Shown here piece by piece: positions 8,364 through 16,445 of a stretch of DNA of 64,000 nucleotides (the first letter of the stretch is position 1; every line of letters begins with the position of its first letter). Made by a program: the position numbers and the translations under genes. Source of the stretch: an uncultured Bacteroidales bacterium (lineage in GTDB: Bacteria; Bacteroidota; Bacteroidia; Bacteroidales; UBA932). The notes under the pieces are model-generated. The model did not search any database. It worked only from the letters and a program-made list of their open reading frames with translations, and had not been told where the DNA came from. The stretch spans positions 1 to 64,000 of the forward strand of contig CALUQM010000006.1 of assembly GCA_944322925.1 (NCBI GenBank). The letters are read 5' to 3'.

Positions 8364-10199
8364 CTACAAAGCCTGCATGTCGTTCAGCTTCTTGTAATAG
8401 CCGTTCAGTTTGAGAAGTTCGTCGTGCGTTCCTCTTTCGACGATACGGCCCTCATGCACTACGCAGATCTCGTCGGAGTTCTTGATCGTCGACAGCCTGT
8501 GAGCTATCGCTATCGTGGTCCTGCTTGTAGTAAGCCTGTCGAGGGCTTCCTGCACGAGTCTTTCGGATTCGGTATCGAGGGCGGATGTGGCTTCATCCAG
8601 GATAAGGATCGGCGGATTTTTCAGAATCGCCCTCGCTATGCTTATCCTCTGCCTCTGGCCGCCGGAGAGTTTGCTTCCCCTGTCTCCGATATTGGTGTCG
8701 TAGCCTTTTTCCTTATCCATGATAAAATCATGGGCATTCGCTATCTTGGCAGCAGCAACGACCTGCTCCATCGTAGCGCCTTCCACCCCGAATGCTATGT
8801 TGTTGAAAATGGTATCGTTGAAAAGTATGGCTTCCTGGTTGACATTTCCGATAAGGCCGCGCAGGCTTTTTATCTTCAAATCCTTGATATTCATGCCGTC
8901 TATCAGGACTTCTCCCGATGTCACGTCATGATACCTCGGCACGAGATCCACGAGAGTGGATTTTCCGGACCCGGACTGGCCGACAAGGGCTATGGTCTTG
9001 CCCTTGGGCACCGTTATATTGATATCCTTCAGGACATCCTTGCCGTTTTCGTATGCGAAATATACGTGTCTGAATTCTATTCTGTCATTGAATGAGGTGA
9101 TGTCCACGGCATCCGGTTTTTCCTTTATGTTGTTCTCAGCCTTCAGGATCTTGTCCACCCTTTCCATGGATGCAAGTCCTTTCGGAATGTTGTATCCAGC
9201 CTTCGCGAATTCCTTGAGCGGATTGAGCACGCTGTAAAGGATGACCATGTAGAATATGAAGGTCGGGGCGTCTATCGGCGAGGCTTCGCTCAGAATCAGG
9301 GTGCCGCCGAACCAGAGGACGAACATTATCATGATCGTACCGAGAAATTCGCTGACAGGGTGTGCGAGAGCCTGCCTTACTGCGACTTTCCTGGTGGCCG
9401 TGCGCAGTTCGTTGCTTACTTTGGTGAACCGCGCCATCATCTTGTCCTCGGCAATGAAGGCCTTGATGATTCTGAGTCCGCCGAGCGTTTCTTCAAGCTG
9501 GGACATGGTGTCGCTCCATTTCCCCTGGGCCTCGAGGGATTCTTTCTTGAGCTTCTTTCCGATTGCGCTCATTCCCCATGCCATGAGAGGCACCACGGCT
9601 ATCGTAAACAAGGTCAGCTGCCAGCTGGTGATTATCAGCGTGGCAAAATAGAACATGATGAGAATCGGATTCTTTATGAGCATGTCGAGGGAACTCGTAA
9701 TCGAATATTCCACTTCACCGACATCTCCGCTCATCCTGGCTATTATATCGCCCTTGCGCTCCTGGGAAAAGAACCCGAGAGGAAGGCTCATCATCTTGTT
9801 GTAGACCATTACCCTGATATCGCGGACTATTCCTGTCCTGAGCGGAATCATTATGGCCGAAGAGCCGAAATAGCACGAAGTTTTCAACGCTGTCATCACT
9901 CCGAGGAAGAGGCCGAGCAGCAGCAGGGTCACCGAACCTCCGTGCTTGTCTATCATCTGCGTGATATAGTAATAGGCATTGTTCATCACAAGATCCTTCG
10001 TGCCGATATCCGGAGTGTCCCACGGCATGAATTCATAGACCGTAGTATCCATCTTGAACAGGATCTGGAGAATGGGTATTATGAGCGTGAACGAAAATAT
10101 GTTGAATACGGCTGAAAATATATTCAGCAGTACCGCCCCTATGAGATATTTATTGTAAGGCGCTACAAAGCGCTTCATTACCTGCAGAAATTCCTTCAT
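8364..10199 (-). CDS. MsbA-like ABC exporter (fused permease and ATPase)
   Basis: 611 aa from ATG 10199; a TTG four codons upstream is less likely. An N-terminal six-helix transmembrane domain (about residues 15-320) is followed by an ATPase domain with Walker A GQSGSGKST, signature LSGGQRQR, Walker B LILDEATSALD and a switch histidine in AIAHRLST. This is the type IV ABC exporter (lipid A/multidrug) family, acting as a homodimer in the inner membrane. It is the promoter-proximal gene of the long minus-strand operon: a TATCTTTG -7 element lies 28 bp upstream of the start. Lipid flipping would fit the envelope-related neighbours, but the substrate cannot be read from sequence. Confidence 0.9.
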   Translation of the reverse strand: MKEFLQVMKRFVAPYNKYLIGAVLLNIFSAVFNIFSFTLIIPILQILFKMDTTVYEFMPWDTPDIGTKDLVMNNAYYYITQMIDKHGGSVTLLLLGLFLGVMTALKTSCYFGSSAIMIPLRTGIVRDIRVMVYNKMMSLPLGFFSQERKGDIIARMSGDVGEVEYSITSSLDMLIKNPILIMFYFATLIITSWQLTLFTIAVVPLMAWGMSAIGKKLKKESLEAQGKWSDTMSQLEETLGGLRIIKAFIAEDKMMARFTKVSNELRTATRKVAVRQALAHPVSEFLGTIMIMFVLWFGGTLILSEASPIDAPTFIFYMVILYSVLNPLKEFAKAGYNIPKGLASMERVDKILKAENNIKEKPDAVDITSFNDRIEFRHVYFAYENGKDVLKDINITVPKGKTIALVGQSGSGKSTLVDLVPRYHDVTSGEVLIDGMNIKDLKIKSLRGLIGNVNQEAILFNDTIFNNIAFGVEGATMEQVVAAAKIANAHDFIMDKEKGYDTNIGDRGSKLSGGQRQRISIARAILKNPPILILDEATSALDTESERLVQEALDRLTTSRTTIAIAHRLSTIKNSDEICVVHEGRIVERGTHDELLKLNGYYKKLNDMQAL

Positions 10200-10226
10200 T
10201 GTATGACGCAATGTTGTATCAATCTA

Positions 10227-10234
10227 CAAAGATA
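10227..10234 (-). promoter_or_regulatory. Bacteroidota -7 promoter element for the ABC exporter operon
   Basis: TATCTTTG on the minus strand matches the TAnnTTTG consensus. A TTG at 10257-10255, about 20 bp further upstream, can serve as the -33 element. The first ATG of the operon is 28 bp downstream. Confidence 0.6.
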
Positions 10235-10288
10235 CAAACCTCTCAGGATTATACAAGAGAATTACGCATGGAGCGGATGATATGATTG

Positions 10289-10685
10289 TGGAGCTGGGCG
10301 GACTCGAACCGCCGTCCAAACATAGCACCGGACAGCTTTCTACACGCTTATTCTTTCTACGGTTTTCGTCCGGCATCTGCCGAAAGACAGGCCAACGCCG
10401 GCTTATCCTCTGAATCTTGGCAGGGTTTAAAGGAGTCCCCCTGTGCATCCGGTTTGGATGATACCCCGGTTTCCGGACATAACCGGCCTAAAGCCCGGAG
10501 GGATACCCGTCGCGACCGCAGCCTTGGCGGCCGGCGATTAAGCGAGACTACTTGGTAGACTACGCAGCGAGTGCATAATTGTTGTTGCCAACTAATTTTT
10601 CGGAAGCTGAGATTAACGGGCAAACCTCCGACGCCCGACGTGCTTACCACCCAATGTCTTATGCTGTCAAAACCAGAACAGCCCC
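10289..10685 (-). ncRNA. ssrA: Transfer-messenger RNA (tmRNA)
   Basis: On the minus strand the 5' end GGGGCTG (from 10685) pairs with CAGCTCC near 10290-10296 to form the acceptor stem. The 3' part carries a T-arm with GGTTCGAGTCC, and the discriminator A is at 10289. CCA is not encoded. An internal tag reading frame at 10560-10589 reads GGC AAC AAC AAT TAT GCA CTC GCT GCG TAG, giving GNNNYALAA, close to known Bacteroides tags ending in NNYALAA. The length of about 397 nt is normal. It rescues stalled ribosomes and marks the products for proteolysis. Several GC-rich inverted segments in the middle fit the pseudoknots. Confidence 0.96.
10560..10589 (-). other. tmRNA proteolysis tag reading frame (GNNNYALAA)
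   Basis: Nine sense codons and a TAG stop inside ssrA. The resume codon is inferred to be the GGC glycine codon from the usual tag length and the ALAA end. Confidence 0.85.
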
Positions 10686-10706
10686 ATTGAACGGTGCAGT
10701 TGCCTG

Positions 10707-10714
10707 CAATATTA
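10707..10714 (-). promoter_or_regulatory. Possible -7 element of tmRNA
   Basis: TAATATTG on the minus strand is one mismatch from TAnnTTTG and lies about 22 nt upstream of the mature 5' end, compatible with a short RNase P-removed leader. The call is weak. Confidence 0.3.
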
Positions 10715-10808
10715 TTATACGGGATTCCCCGAAAAATGTTTCATCCGTCAAAAGAAAAAATGCGGATACGCATTAAAGAAATGACTTTCGCTATCCAATA
10801 AAAAGAAA

Positions 10809-10867
10809 GGTGACTAAAAAGGAGGAATTTCAAGCGTAACGAAGAAAGTACCCTTTTTTAGTCACCC
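10809..10867 (-). terminator. Terminator-like inverted repeat after the PUL surface lipoprotein gene
   Basis: Arms GGTGACTAAAAA (10809-10820) and TTTTTAGTCACC (10855-10866) are exact inverse complements around a 34-nt loop. On the minus strand the hairpin is followed by a T-rich run (CTTTCTTTTTATT). It sits about 40 bp past the stop of the last gene of the locus. The rest of 10686-10904 shows no gene. Confidence 0.6.
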
Positions 10868-10904
10868 TTCCGGTATAAATAAGGTTACAGTTGCGTGCAG
10901 CCAG

Positions 10905-13900
10905 TTATTCCGCAGGGATAAAGTACCAGTCAGGAAGATTGCTGCTGCCTTTCGAAGGATAGATATAAACTTCAGCGGTTTTCCTGGTATCGGCAAGATG
11001 GTCAGCAGTGATTTCCACAGTCTTCATCACCGGATCCGGTTCCTTGTCCTGGACAGTCTCGGCATCTACGAGCTTGATTATTTCCTGGATTCCCTCGTCA
11101 TTGTACTTGACGAGTATGATTGTCAGTTCCCTGCCGGACGTCACACCTGTCGAGGAAGTGACGGATTTGTAACCGACAGTTCCCGGCTTCGTCGTCCTGA
11201 ACATGACATATCTGTTCTCAGGAATTCCGTTGTCGCCGACATCGGAAGCGCCGCCGAATTTCACGCCCTCGGTTTCCTTGTTCGAGAAAGACATCTGCTT
11301 TTTCTCGTTAGAACCGTAGGTCACCTTGTCGATGACAAGGTTGGTGGTGAATTTGCCCAGGCCGGCGTCGAATTTGGCCGCGTCAGTGAAATCCACGTCG
11401 TATGGTTCATTTATCGCGGTCTCGTCGAAAGGAATTCCGGCATTAGGATCGAATCCTTCAGGTGTCCAGGATACTGAGAAGATGTTGATGCCGCTGCTCA
11501 TGCTCACTATGTTTATCATGTCACCGGCATTTGCGGTAACCGGAATCTCGTGAATCTCCGAAGTTCCTTTCTTAGGAGCGAGATAGCCTGTCTTCGCGCC
11601 TTCATCCGTAGCTCCGAACGGAGTTTCGTTCACATAGATACCCATCTGCCTGTCGGAATCTCCGCCGGATGCGACTTCTACCGTAAGGGTTCCGGAACCG
11701 CTTGCAATAAACTGCAGACACTGCTTGGTGCCAGGCTTTCCGGTCCCTCCGAGCTGTACGCGAGGAGCTTCTGTTCCTGCCTTGGTCATATCATGGCCGA
11801 ACTTCAGTTTTCCGCCGCTGCCGGCAATGTAATACAGGTTGTTGTAGACGAAATCAGTCGTTATTTCCGTCTTGTCGCTGCCTGCCGCCTTGGTATCGAA
11901 GAGATACTGCAGGTCTTCGCTGCCCCATGTCGTAAGAGCGTTCGAAGGCACAGCCTCCAAAGTCTCGGTCTTTTCGAATGTCACAGGATCGGAAACCTCT
12001 GAATCCTCATGAAGCTGGTCGTTCTCGGCCTTGAGAGCCTGGACGGTAAACGTATATGTACCTGTCGTCAGTGACGATGGAGCAAATTCATACCTGTTCT
12101 CGGATACGGTCGCTTCGCCAGGCACAGGACCGCTGACAACGACCTTGTAGATTGCGGCTCCGGATACGGCATCCCATGACAGGGTTACGGAAGATGTCTC
12201 GTCTCCCGCAGAAGCAGCGGAGAATGTCAGGTTCGAAGGAGTATCGAGGATGGACGGTCCGCCTGTCGATACGTCTTCGATCCAGGTCAGGTCAGTAAGG
12301 ACTATAGGACCGCAGGCGTAAATATAGACCATCATAGGCTTCTCCACTATCGGGAAGGCTACCTTTGCCCCGTTGGCCCCTGCCATGACGGCACCCTCGA
12401 CAGTGGCTTTGGCAGACTTGTCAGCAGGGCCGAATGCGACCGAAATATGATCGTTTTCGGAACCGGAGCGCGAAACCATTGTAGAAAGCACTGCAGAGCC
12501 CGGCTTGTCTACAAGGAATCCCATTGCGCAGTCGGATGGTGTCCCTTCCGGAGTAACTGCGGCTTCGGCAGTGAATTCCATACCGTCCTCAGTCACCATT
12601 ATAGGATTGGCAGTAATGAAGAACCCGATATTGCCTCTGACCGTGCTGTCCTCGATTTCATCATAGAAGATGTCCGTATCTGAGAGGTTCCACACCGTAT
12701 TGTAAGGCACAGGAGTAAGATCAGGGACTTCCTCAGGGACATAGCCGACAAGCCACCTCGGATCACCGGCGCCGGCATCCAGAACTATCGTACTTTCAGG
12801 CTTGATGTTGAATACGCCCCTTTCCGAATTGACGCAAGGATCGGAAGTAAGTATCGCTCCCTTGCCGGACAGAGCCTCGCTCTGCGTAAGTTTGCCCTTT
12901 CCGCCGGCGTTGACCTGACTGTCGCCCGAGCCTTCAGGAGCCCATGCGGTCTCCCCTATCTTGTAATAGAAATTCGAAGATATGTCGGTAGGAAGAACAT
13001 TTGTAAACAGGGCGATATCGGTGGACATCACAAGATTGTCCGTGAGAGCGAATGACGATACGGAAGCACGCACGTAGAACAGGCCCTTGTCGTATGACGC
13101 CTGACCGGCCTTGTACAGAGTATTGTTGTCGAAGACGAGCTTGCCGACAGTGGTAGGGGCATTGTCCACCCTTACCATACCCTTGTAGCTGTTCGCATGC
13201 GTGGAATTCCTGATGACAAGAGACTCGATGGAACGGGCTTTTCTGAAATCGAAGCCGTCCTGACCCGGACCTATTTCCTCGAAGGAACATCCGTCGAACA
13301 GGATATCTCCGAAAGTGACTTCCTTGTTGCAGTAAATCACTGAATTGCCGTAACTGCTGATATTGCAGTTGAGCACTTCGATATCGACAGATACGGTCTC
13401 GCCGATATTTTCCTTGTTGATATCGATACAGTTCACGCATTCAGTCTCTCCGATCATGCCGCCTTCGAGATTGAGGGCTTCGAGTCTGAGATAATTGCAG
13501 CCGACTGTCTGGTCGGTAGCAGCGCGGACATAAAATGTTCCCGCTACGACAGGACTCTTGCCGTCTTCCGTCTGGTCGCCGAAAATCACAACCGGACCGT
13601 TCAGGGATATTTCTCCCATCAGGTAATCCTCATCCGTATTCGTAAGACGAATTGCCTTAGGTTCGGCATCGGCTGCAGGATCTCCAGAAGGGGAACCCAG
13701 TTCGGTTATGAGCTGTCGGAATTCTTCGGTATTCGCCGCTGTCTGCGCATTGGCCCAGTCAGGACGGGTCCAGACTACCACCTCGCCTCTGTTGGCGCTG
13801 CCGTAATGGACCGCAAGGGTGTACTGTGTGGACGGTTCGAGCGCCAGGGTCGAACCCACAGTGAATTCTACGGTACCGCCTGGAGTCACAACCATGTCGG

Positions 13901-14516
13901 ACGGGAATTCATACACTCCGTAATCTCTCGGATCAGCAGGATCAGGATTAGGAGTGACCCTTATCTGGTTCACCTGGTCGTCACCTTCCGGCATCTGCCA
14001 TGAAAGGGTAATGGTAGTGGATGTCCTTTCTGTCACGACGATATCGCTGACCTCGGGCTTTACGACGTAAGTCGCGATAGGAGAAGGGAATGCAGCCCAT
14101 TTGGAATCTTCCGAGACCTTGGTACGGCCGTCATCGGAGATATTCTGGGCCTTTACCCTCGCGAAATAGAACTTGTCGGCTTCGAGAGTCCTGGTGTATG
14201 ACGTGGAAGCCCCGCTTTCTCCGGCCTGAGCATATTCCGTATATAGAGGCGTCCCTTCGAAAACTGTCTCCGGCAGATCCATTTCATCGCCTTCGAAAAT
14301 CTGGATCTCGTACCTGGAAGCTCCTCTGGAATTCGCCCATGTGAATGTAACGGTAGTACCGTCAGCCCTGTCGATACTCATGGAAGTGCTGCTCGGCGTC
14401 AGACAAGCGGAGAGTTCCAGGTCTTCCACAAGCTCTGCCTGCTCGATACAGCCGGTGAACACCGGCATGATCAGGCAAGTAAGGCATACTGTCAGTATCG
14501 AATATATTTTCTTCAT
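10905..14516 (-). CDS. Large FN3/beta-helix surface lipoprotein of the pectin locus (DUF4957/DUF5123-like)
   Basis: 1203 aa from ATG 14516 (a TTG three codons upstream is less likely). Signal peptide with lipobox VFTGC. Two FN3-like domains (about 35-155 and 155-255) precede a right-handed beta-helix region (about 260-600), with repeated short strands such as LRLEALNLEGG and LVIRNSTHANS. This layout is typical of DUF4957/DUF5123 proteins coded next to SusD in pectin loci. A third FN3-like segment (about 765-865) and two beta-sandwich modules reaching the C-terminus follow. I see no clear catalytic signature of polysaccharide lyases, so a surface glycan-binding role beside SusD is the better inference. 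It is the last gene of the locus, 33 bp downstream of susD, and is followed by a terminator-like hairpin. Confidence 0.72.
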   Translation of the reverse strand: MKKIYSILTVCLTCLIMPVFTGCIEQAELVEDLELSACLTPSSTSMSIDRADGTTVTFTWANSRGASRYEIQIFEGDEMDLPETVFEGTPLYTEYAQAGESGASTSYTRTLEADKFYFARVKAQNISDDGRTKVSEDSKWAAFPSPIATYVVKPEVSDIVVTERTSTTITLSWQMPEGDDQVNQIRVTPNPDPADPRDYGVYEFPSDMVVTPGGTVEFTVGSTLALEPSTQYTLAVHYGSANRGEVVVWTRPDWANAQTAANTEEFRQLITELGSPSGDPAADAEPKAIRLTNTDEDYLMGEISLNGPVVIFGDQTEDGKSPVVAGTFYVRAATDQTVGCNYLRLEALNLEGGMIGETECVNCIDINKENIGETVSVDIEVLNCNISSYGNSVIYCNKEVTFGDILFDGCSFEEIGPGQDGFDFRKARSIESLVIRNSTHANSYKGMVRVDNAPTTVGKLVFDNNTLYKAGQASYDKGLFYVRASVSSFALTDNLVMSTDIALFTNVLPTDISSNFYYKIGETAWAPEGSGDSQVNAGGKGKLTQSEALSGKGAILTSDPCVNSERGVFNIKPESTIVLDAGAGDPRWLVGYVPEEVPDLTPVPYNTVWNLSDTDIFYDEIEDSTVRGNIGFFITANPIMVTEDGMEFTAEAAVTPEGTPSDCAMGFLVDKPGSAVLSTMVSRSGSENDHISVAFGPADKSAKATVEGAVMAGANGAKVAFPIVEKPMMVYIYACGPIVLTDLTWIEDVSTGGPSILDTPSNLTFSAASAGDETSSVTLSWDAVSGAAIYKVVVSGPVPGEATVSENRYEFAPSSLTTGTYTFTVQALKAENDQLHEDSEVSDPVTFEKTETLEAVPSNALTTWGSEDLQYLFDTKAAGSDKTEITTDFVYNNLYYIAGSGGKLKFGHDMTKAGTEAPRVQLGGTGKPGTKQCLQFIASGSGTLTVEVASGGDSDRQMGIYVNETPFGATDEGAKTGYLAPKKGTSEIHEIPVTANAGDMINIVSMSSGINIFSVSWTPEGFDPNAGIPFDETAINEPYDVDFTDAAKFDAGLGKFTTNLVIDKVTYGSNEKKQMSFSNKETEGVKFGGASDVGDNGIPENRYVMFRTTKPGTVGYKSVTSSTGVTSGRELTIILVKYNDEGIQEIIKLVDAETVQDKEPDPVMKTVEITADHLADTRKTAEVYIYPSKGSSNLPDWYFIPAE

Positions 14517-14549
14517 AAGAATCAAAATTTTGTATTATCCAAGTACGGA

Positions 14550-16427
14550 CTAAAATCCGTAGTCATTCTTCAATGTATTCTGGCTGCTCGTGATAGTCGT
14601 CTCGAAGATAGGCCACCACTGGCATACATGGCCGTCCCTGACGTTGTCGTGGACATAGAGCAATATGCCTTTCTTGTCATCCAGCATGCTGCCGTCTCCA
14701 GGGAAATACTGCGTAGGCTCCCCTTCGGAATTGGTATGCACCATCCATCCGGAGCCAGGAGGTGGGGTTTCGGACGAAAGCGCATCGGATTCATCGCGGC
14801 CGAGTCCGTACATCTCGATAGTGGTCACACCGTGGCTGTCGGTTCCGTAACGGTACCAGAGATAACGTCCGAGATAATTGTTGTCGGCGGCAAATGCCGT
14901 AAGTTCGGCTTCCGCAGCCTGAAGTTTGCTGTCGAGAAGATTCCAGCGGATAAGATCGCCCTTGCGCAGGAATTCGCCCACGAACTCGAGCGCCCTTTCA
15001 TCGACTATGGCATTGAAGAACTCGTCACCCTGGGCAAGGCCGTTCACATAGTCCTCGGCCTGGGACTCGTGGCCCTTGAATGCACGTTTGCGCACCTGCA
15101 TCAGGTAATCCTTTCCGTAGGATGACTCGGAATCGTTCAGGGCATTAGCTATTTCGGCAGCCATGAGAAGGATATCCGAATACCTCATCCATACAGGCTT
15201 CACCCCGTCGTCATTGCCGCCGGAATACGGATATGTCTCCATCCATTCGAAGCGGTATTTGCCGAAATACCAGTTGGTGATTCCTGCAGGATACGGCTCT
15301 GCCGTACCGTCACCGTCCGGATCCTCCCACACGAAATTGACACAGCTGATATCCCTGCGGACATCGTTCTCGTCATATTTCCAGTACAGGGTAGGTACGG
15401 GACCGGCCTGGCCTCCGCGGTTGGAATCGGTAGGGGAATACTGGGTGCGGCCGTTGTTCCTGACGGCGAAAGTATAGTTCCAGCGGCCTCGGGTATTGCT
15501 GAAAGGTATCACCCAGATGATTTCATTTCCGGCAGTCAGATCCATGTTGTTGACATCTCTCCAGAGCTCTTCATAATCCATGAGTTCGAGACCGGCATTG
15601 GCAATGACATCCTTCAGAGCTGCAAGGGCCTTGGGATAAAGGACTTCCTGAGACAGTTCCGGGTCCGAGGTTTTTCTGATTGAGCCCGTATTTCCGGTTC
15701 CGACCTGCCCCTCGTCCGGTCTGAGAGACCATCCGGAAGCCATCAGGGCGAGACGCGCATAAAGGCCTTTGGCAAGGGCAAGGCTCGCACGGTCGACAGT
15801 CATGGTGGAAGCACTCTGTCCGGGCCATGCCATATAGTCGAAAGATTCCTCGAGATCCGCAAGCAGCTGCTTGTAGATAACGTCCCTGTCGGACTTGTTG
15901 AGATAGATCGTTTCCGGAGTTACCGGGGAGAAACGCGCCGGAACCTCTCCGAAAGCCTTGAGCAATTCGGTATAAAGGACAGCCCTCATTGTCAGGGCCT
16001 CCCCGAGCAGTGCGGCCATTTCCGGTCTGTTGGCCGGATCGCCGTACTTCCTGATACCGTCGATAGCCAGATTGGCCCTTTCCACGCCTGCAAACAGTTC
16101 ATTGTACGGGCCGTCTGCAAGGTTGAGCTGGGAATTGTTCACGGTAATGGCATACTGCGCGATCTGCGATTTTTCATCACGGGTATTCGACACATACCAT
16201 TCTATGTCGGTATTATATCCGTACCACGGCAGATAACGGGCACGATGGGCATTGGTATGGCCGAAAACCTCGTATATCGAGAAAAGCTGGTATTCGGTAA
16301 GTGTCGGATCGGAAAATACCTGAGTCTCGTCGAACGTAGACTGGGATTCCGTAGTAAGGTCACAGGAAACCAAAGACATCCCGCAGACAATTCCGGCACT
16401 GATTATTATTGTTTTGATTATATTCAT
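14550..16427 (-). CDS. SusD/RagB-family outer-membrane glycan-binding lipoprotein
   Basis: 625 aa with a lipoprotein signal peptide (lipobox LVSC, Cys22). The N-terminal helical region contains the TPR-like helices usual for SusD (ANLAIDGIRKYGD, LLGEALTMRAVLYTELLKAFG, the latter the family's RAxxYxxLxxxFG motif). The C-terminus holds the RALEFVGEFLRKGDLIRWN segment matching the SusD signature E-F-x-G-E-x-x-R-x-x-D-L-x-R-W. It forms the lid on the SusC barrel and captures oligosaccharides at the cell surface; the surrounding enzymes point to pectic oligogalacturonides. It starts 18 bp after susC ends, so the two are surely co-transcribed. Confidence 0.95.
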   Translation of the reverse strand: MNIIKTIIISAGIVCGMSLVSCDLTTESQSTFDETQVFSDPTLTEYQLFSIYEVFGHTNAHRARYLPWYGYNTDIEWYVSNTRDEKSQIAQYAITVNNSQLNLADGPYNELFAGVERANLAIDGIRKYGDPANRPEMAALLGEALTMRAVLYTELLKAFGEVPARFSPVTPETIYLNKSDRDVIYKQLLADLEESFDYMAWPGQSASTMTVDRASLALAKGLYARLALMASGWSLRPDEGQVGTGNTGSIRKTSDPELSQEVLYPKALAALKDVIANAGLELMDYEELWRDVNNMDLTAGNEIIWVIPFSNTRGRWNYTFAVRNNGRTQYSPTDSNRGGQAGPVPTLYWKYDENDVRRDISCVNFVWEDPDGDGTAEPYPAGITNWYFGKYRFEWMETYPYSGGNDDGVKPVWMRYSDILLMAAEIANALNDSESSYGKDYLMQVRKRAFKGHESQAEDYVNGLAQGDEFFNAIVDERALEFVGEFLRKGDLIRWNLLDSKLQAAEAELTAFAADNNYLGRYLWYRYGTDSHGVTTIEMYGLGRDESDALSSETPPPGSGWMVHTNSEGEPTQYFPGDGSMLDDKKGILLYVHDNVRDGHVCQWWPIFETTITSSQNTLKNDYGF

Positions 16428-16445
16428 GACTTTTCGGATTAGAGA

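Noticed and set aside
10905..14516. Reading the FN3/beta-helix lipoprotein as a third pectate lyase
   Set aside because: It lacks the PL1 signatures seen in the two real lyases (DHCSMSW, NPRFDHP).
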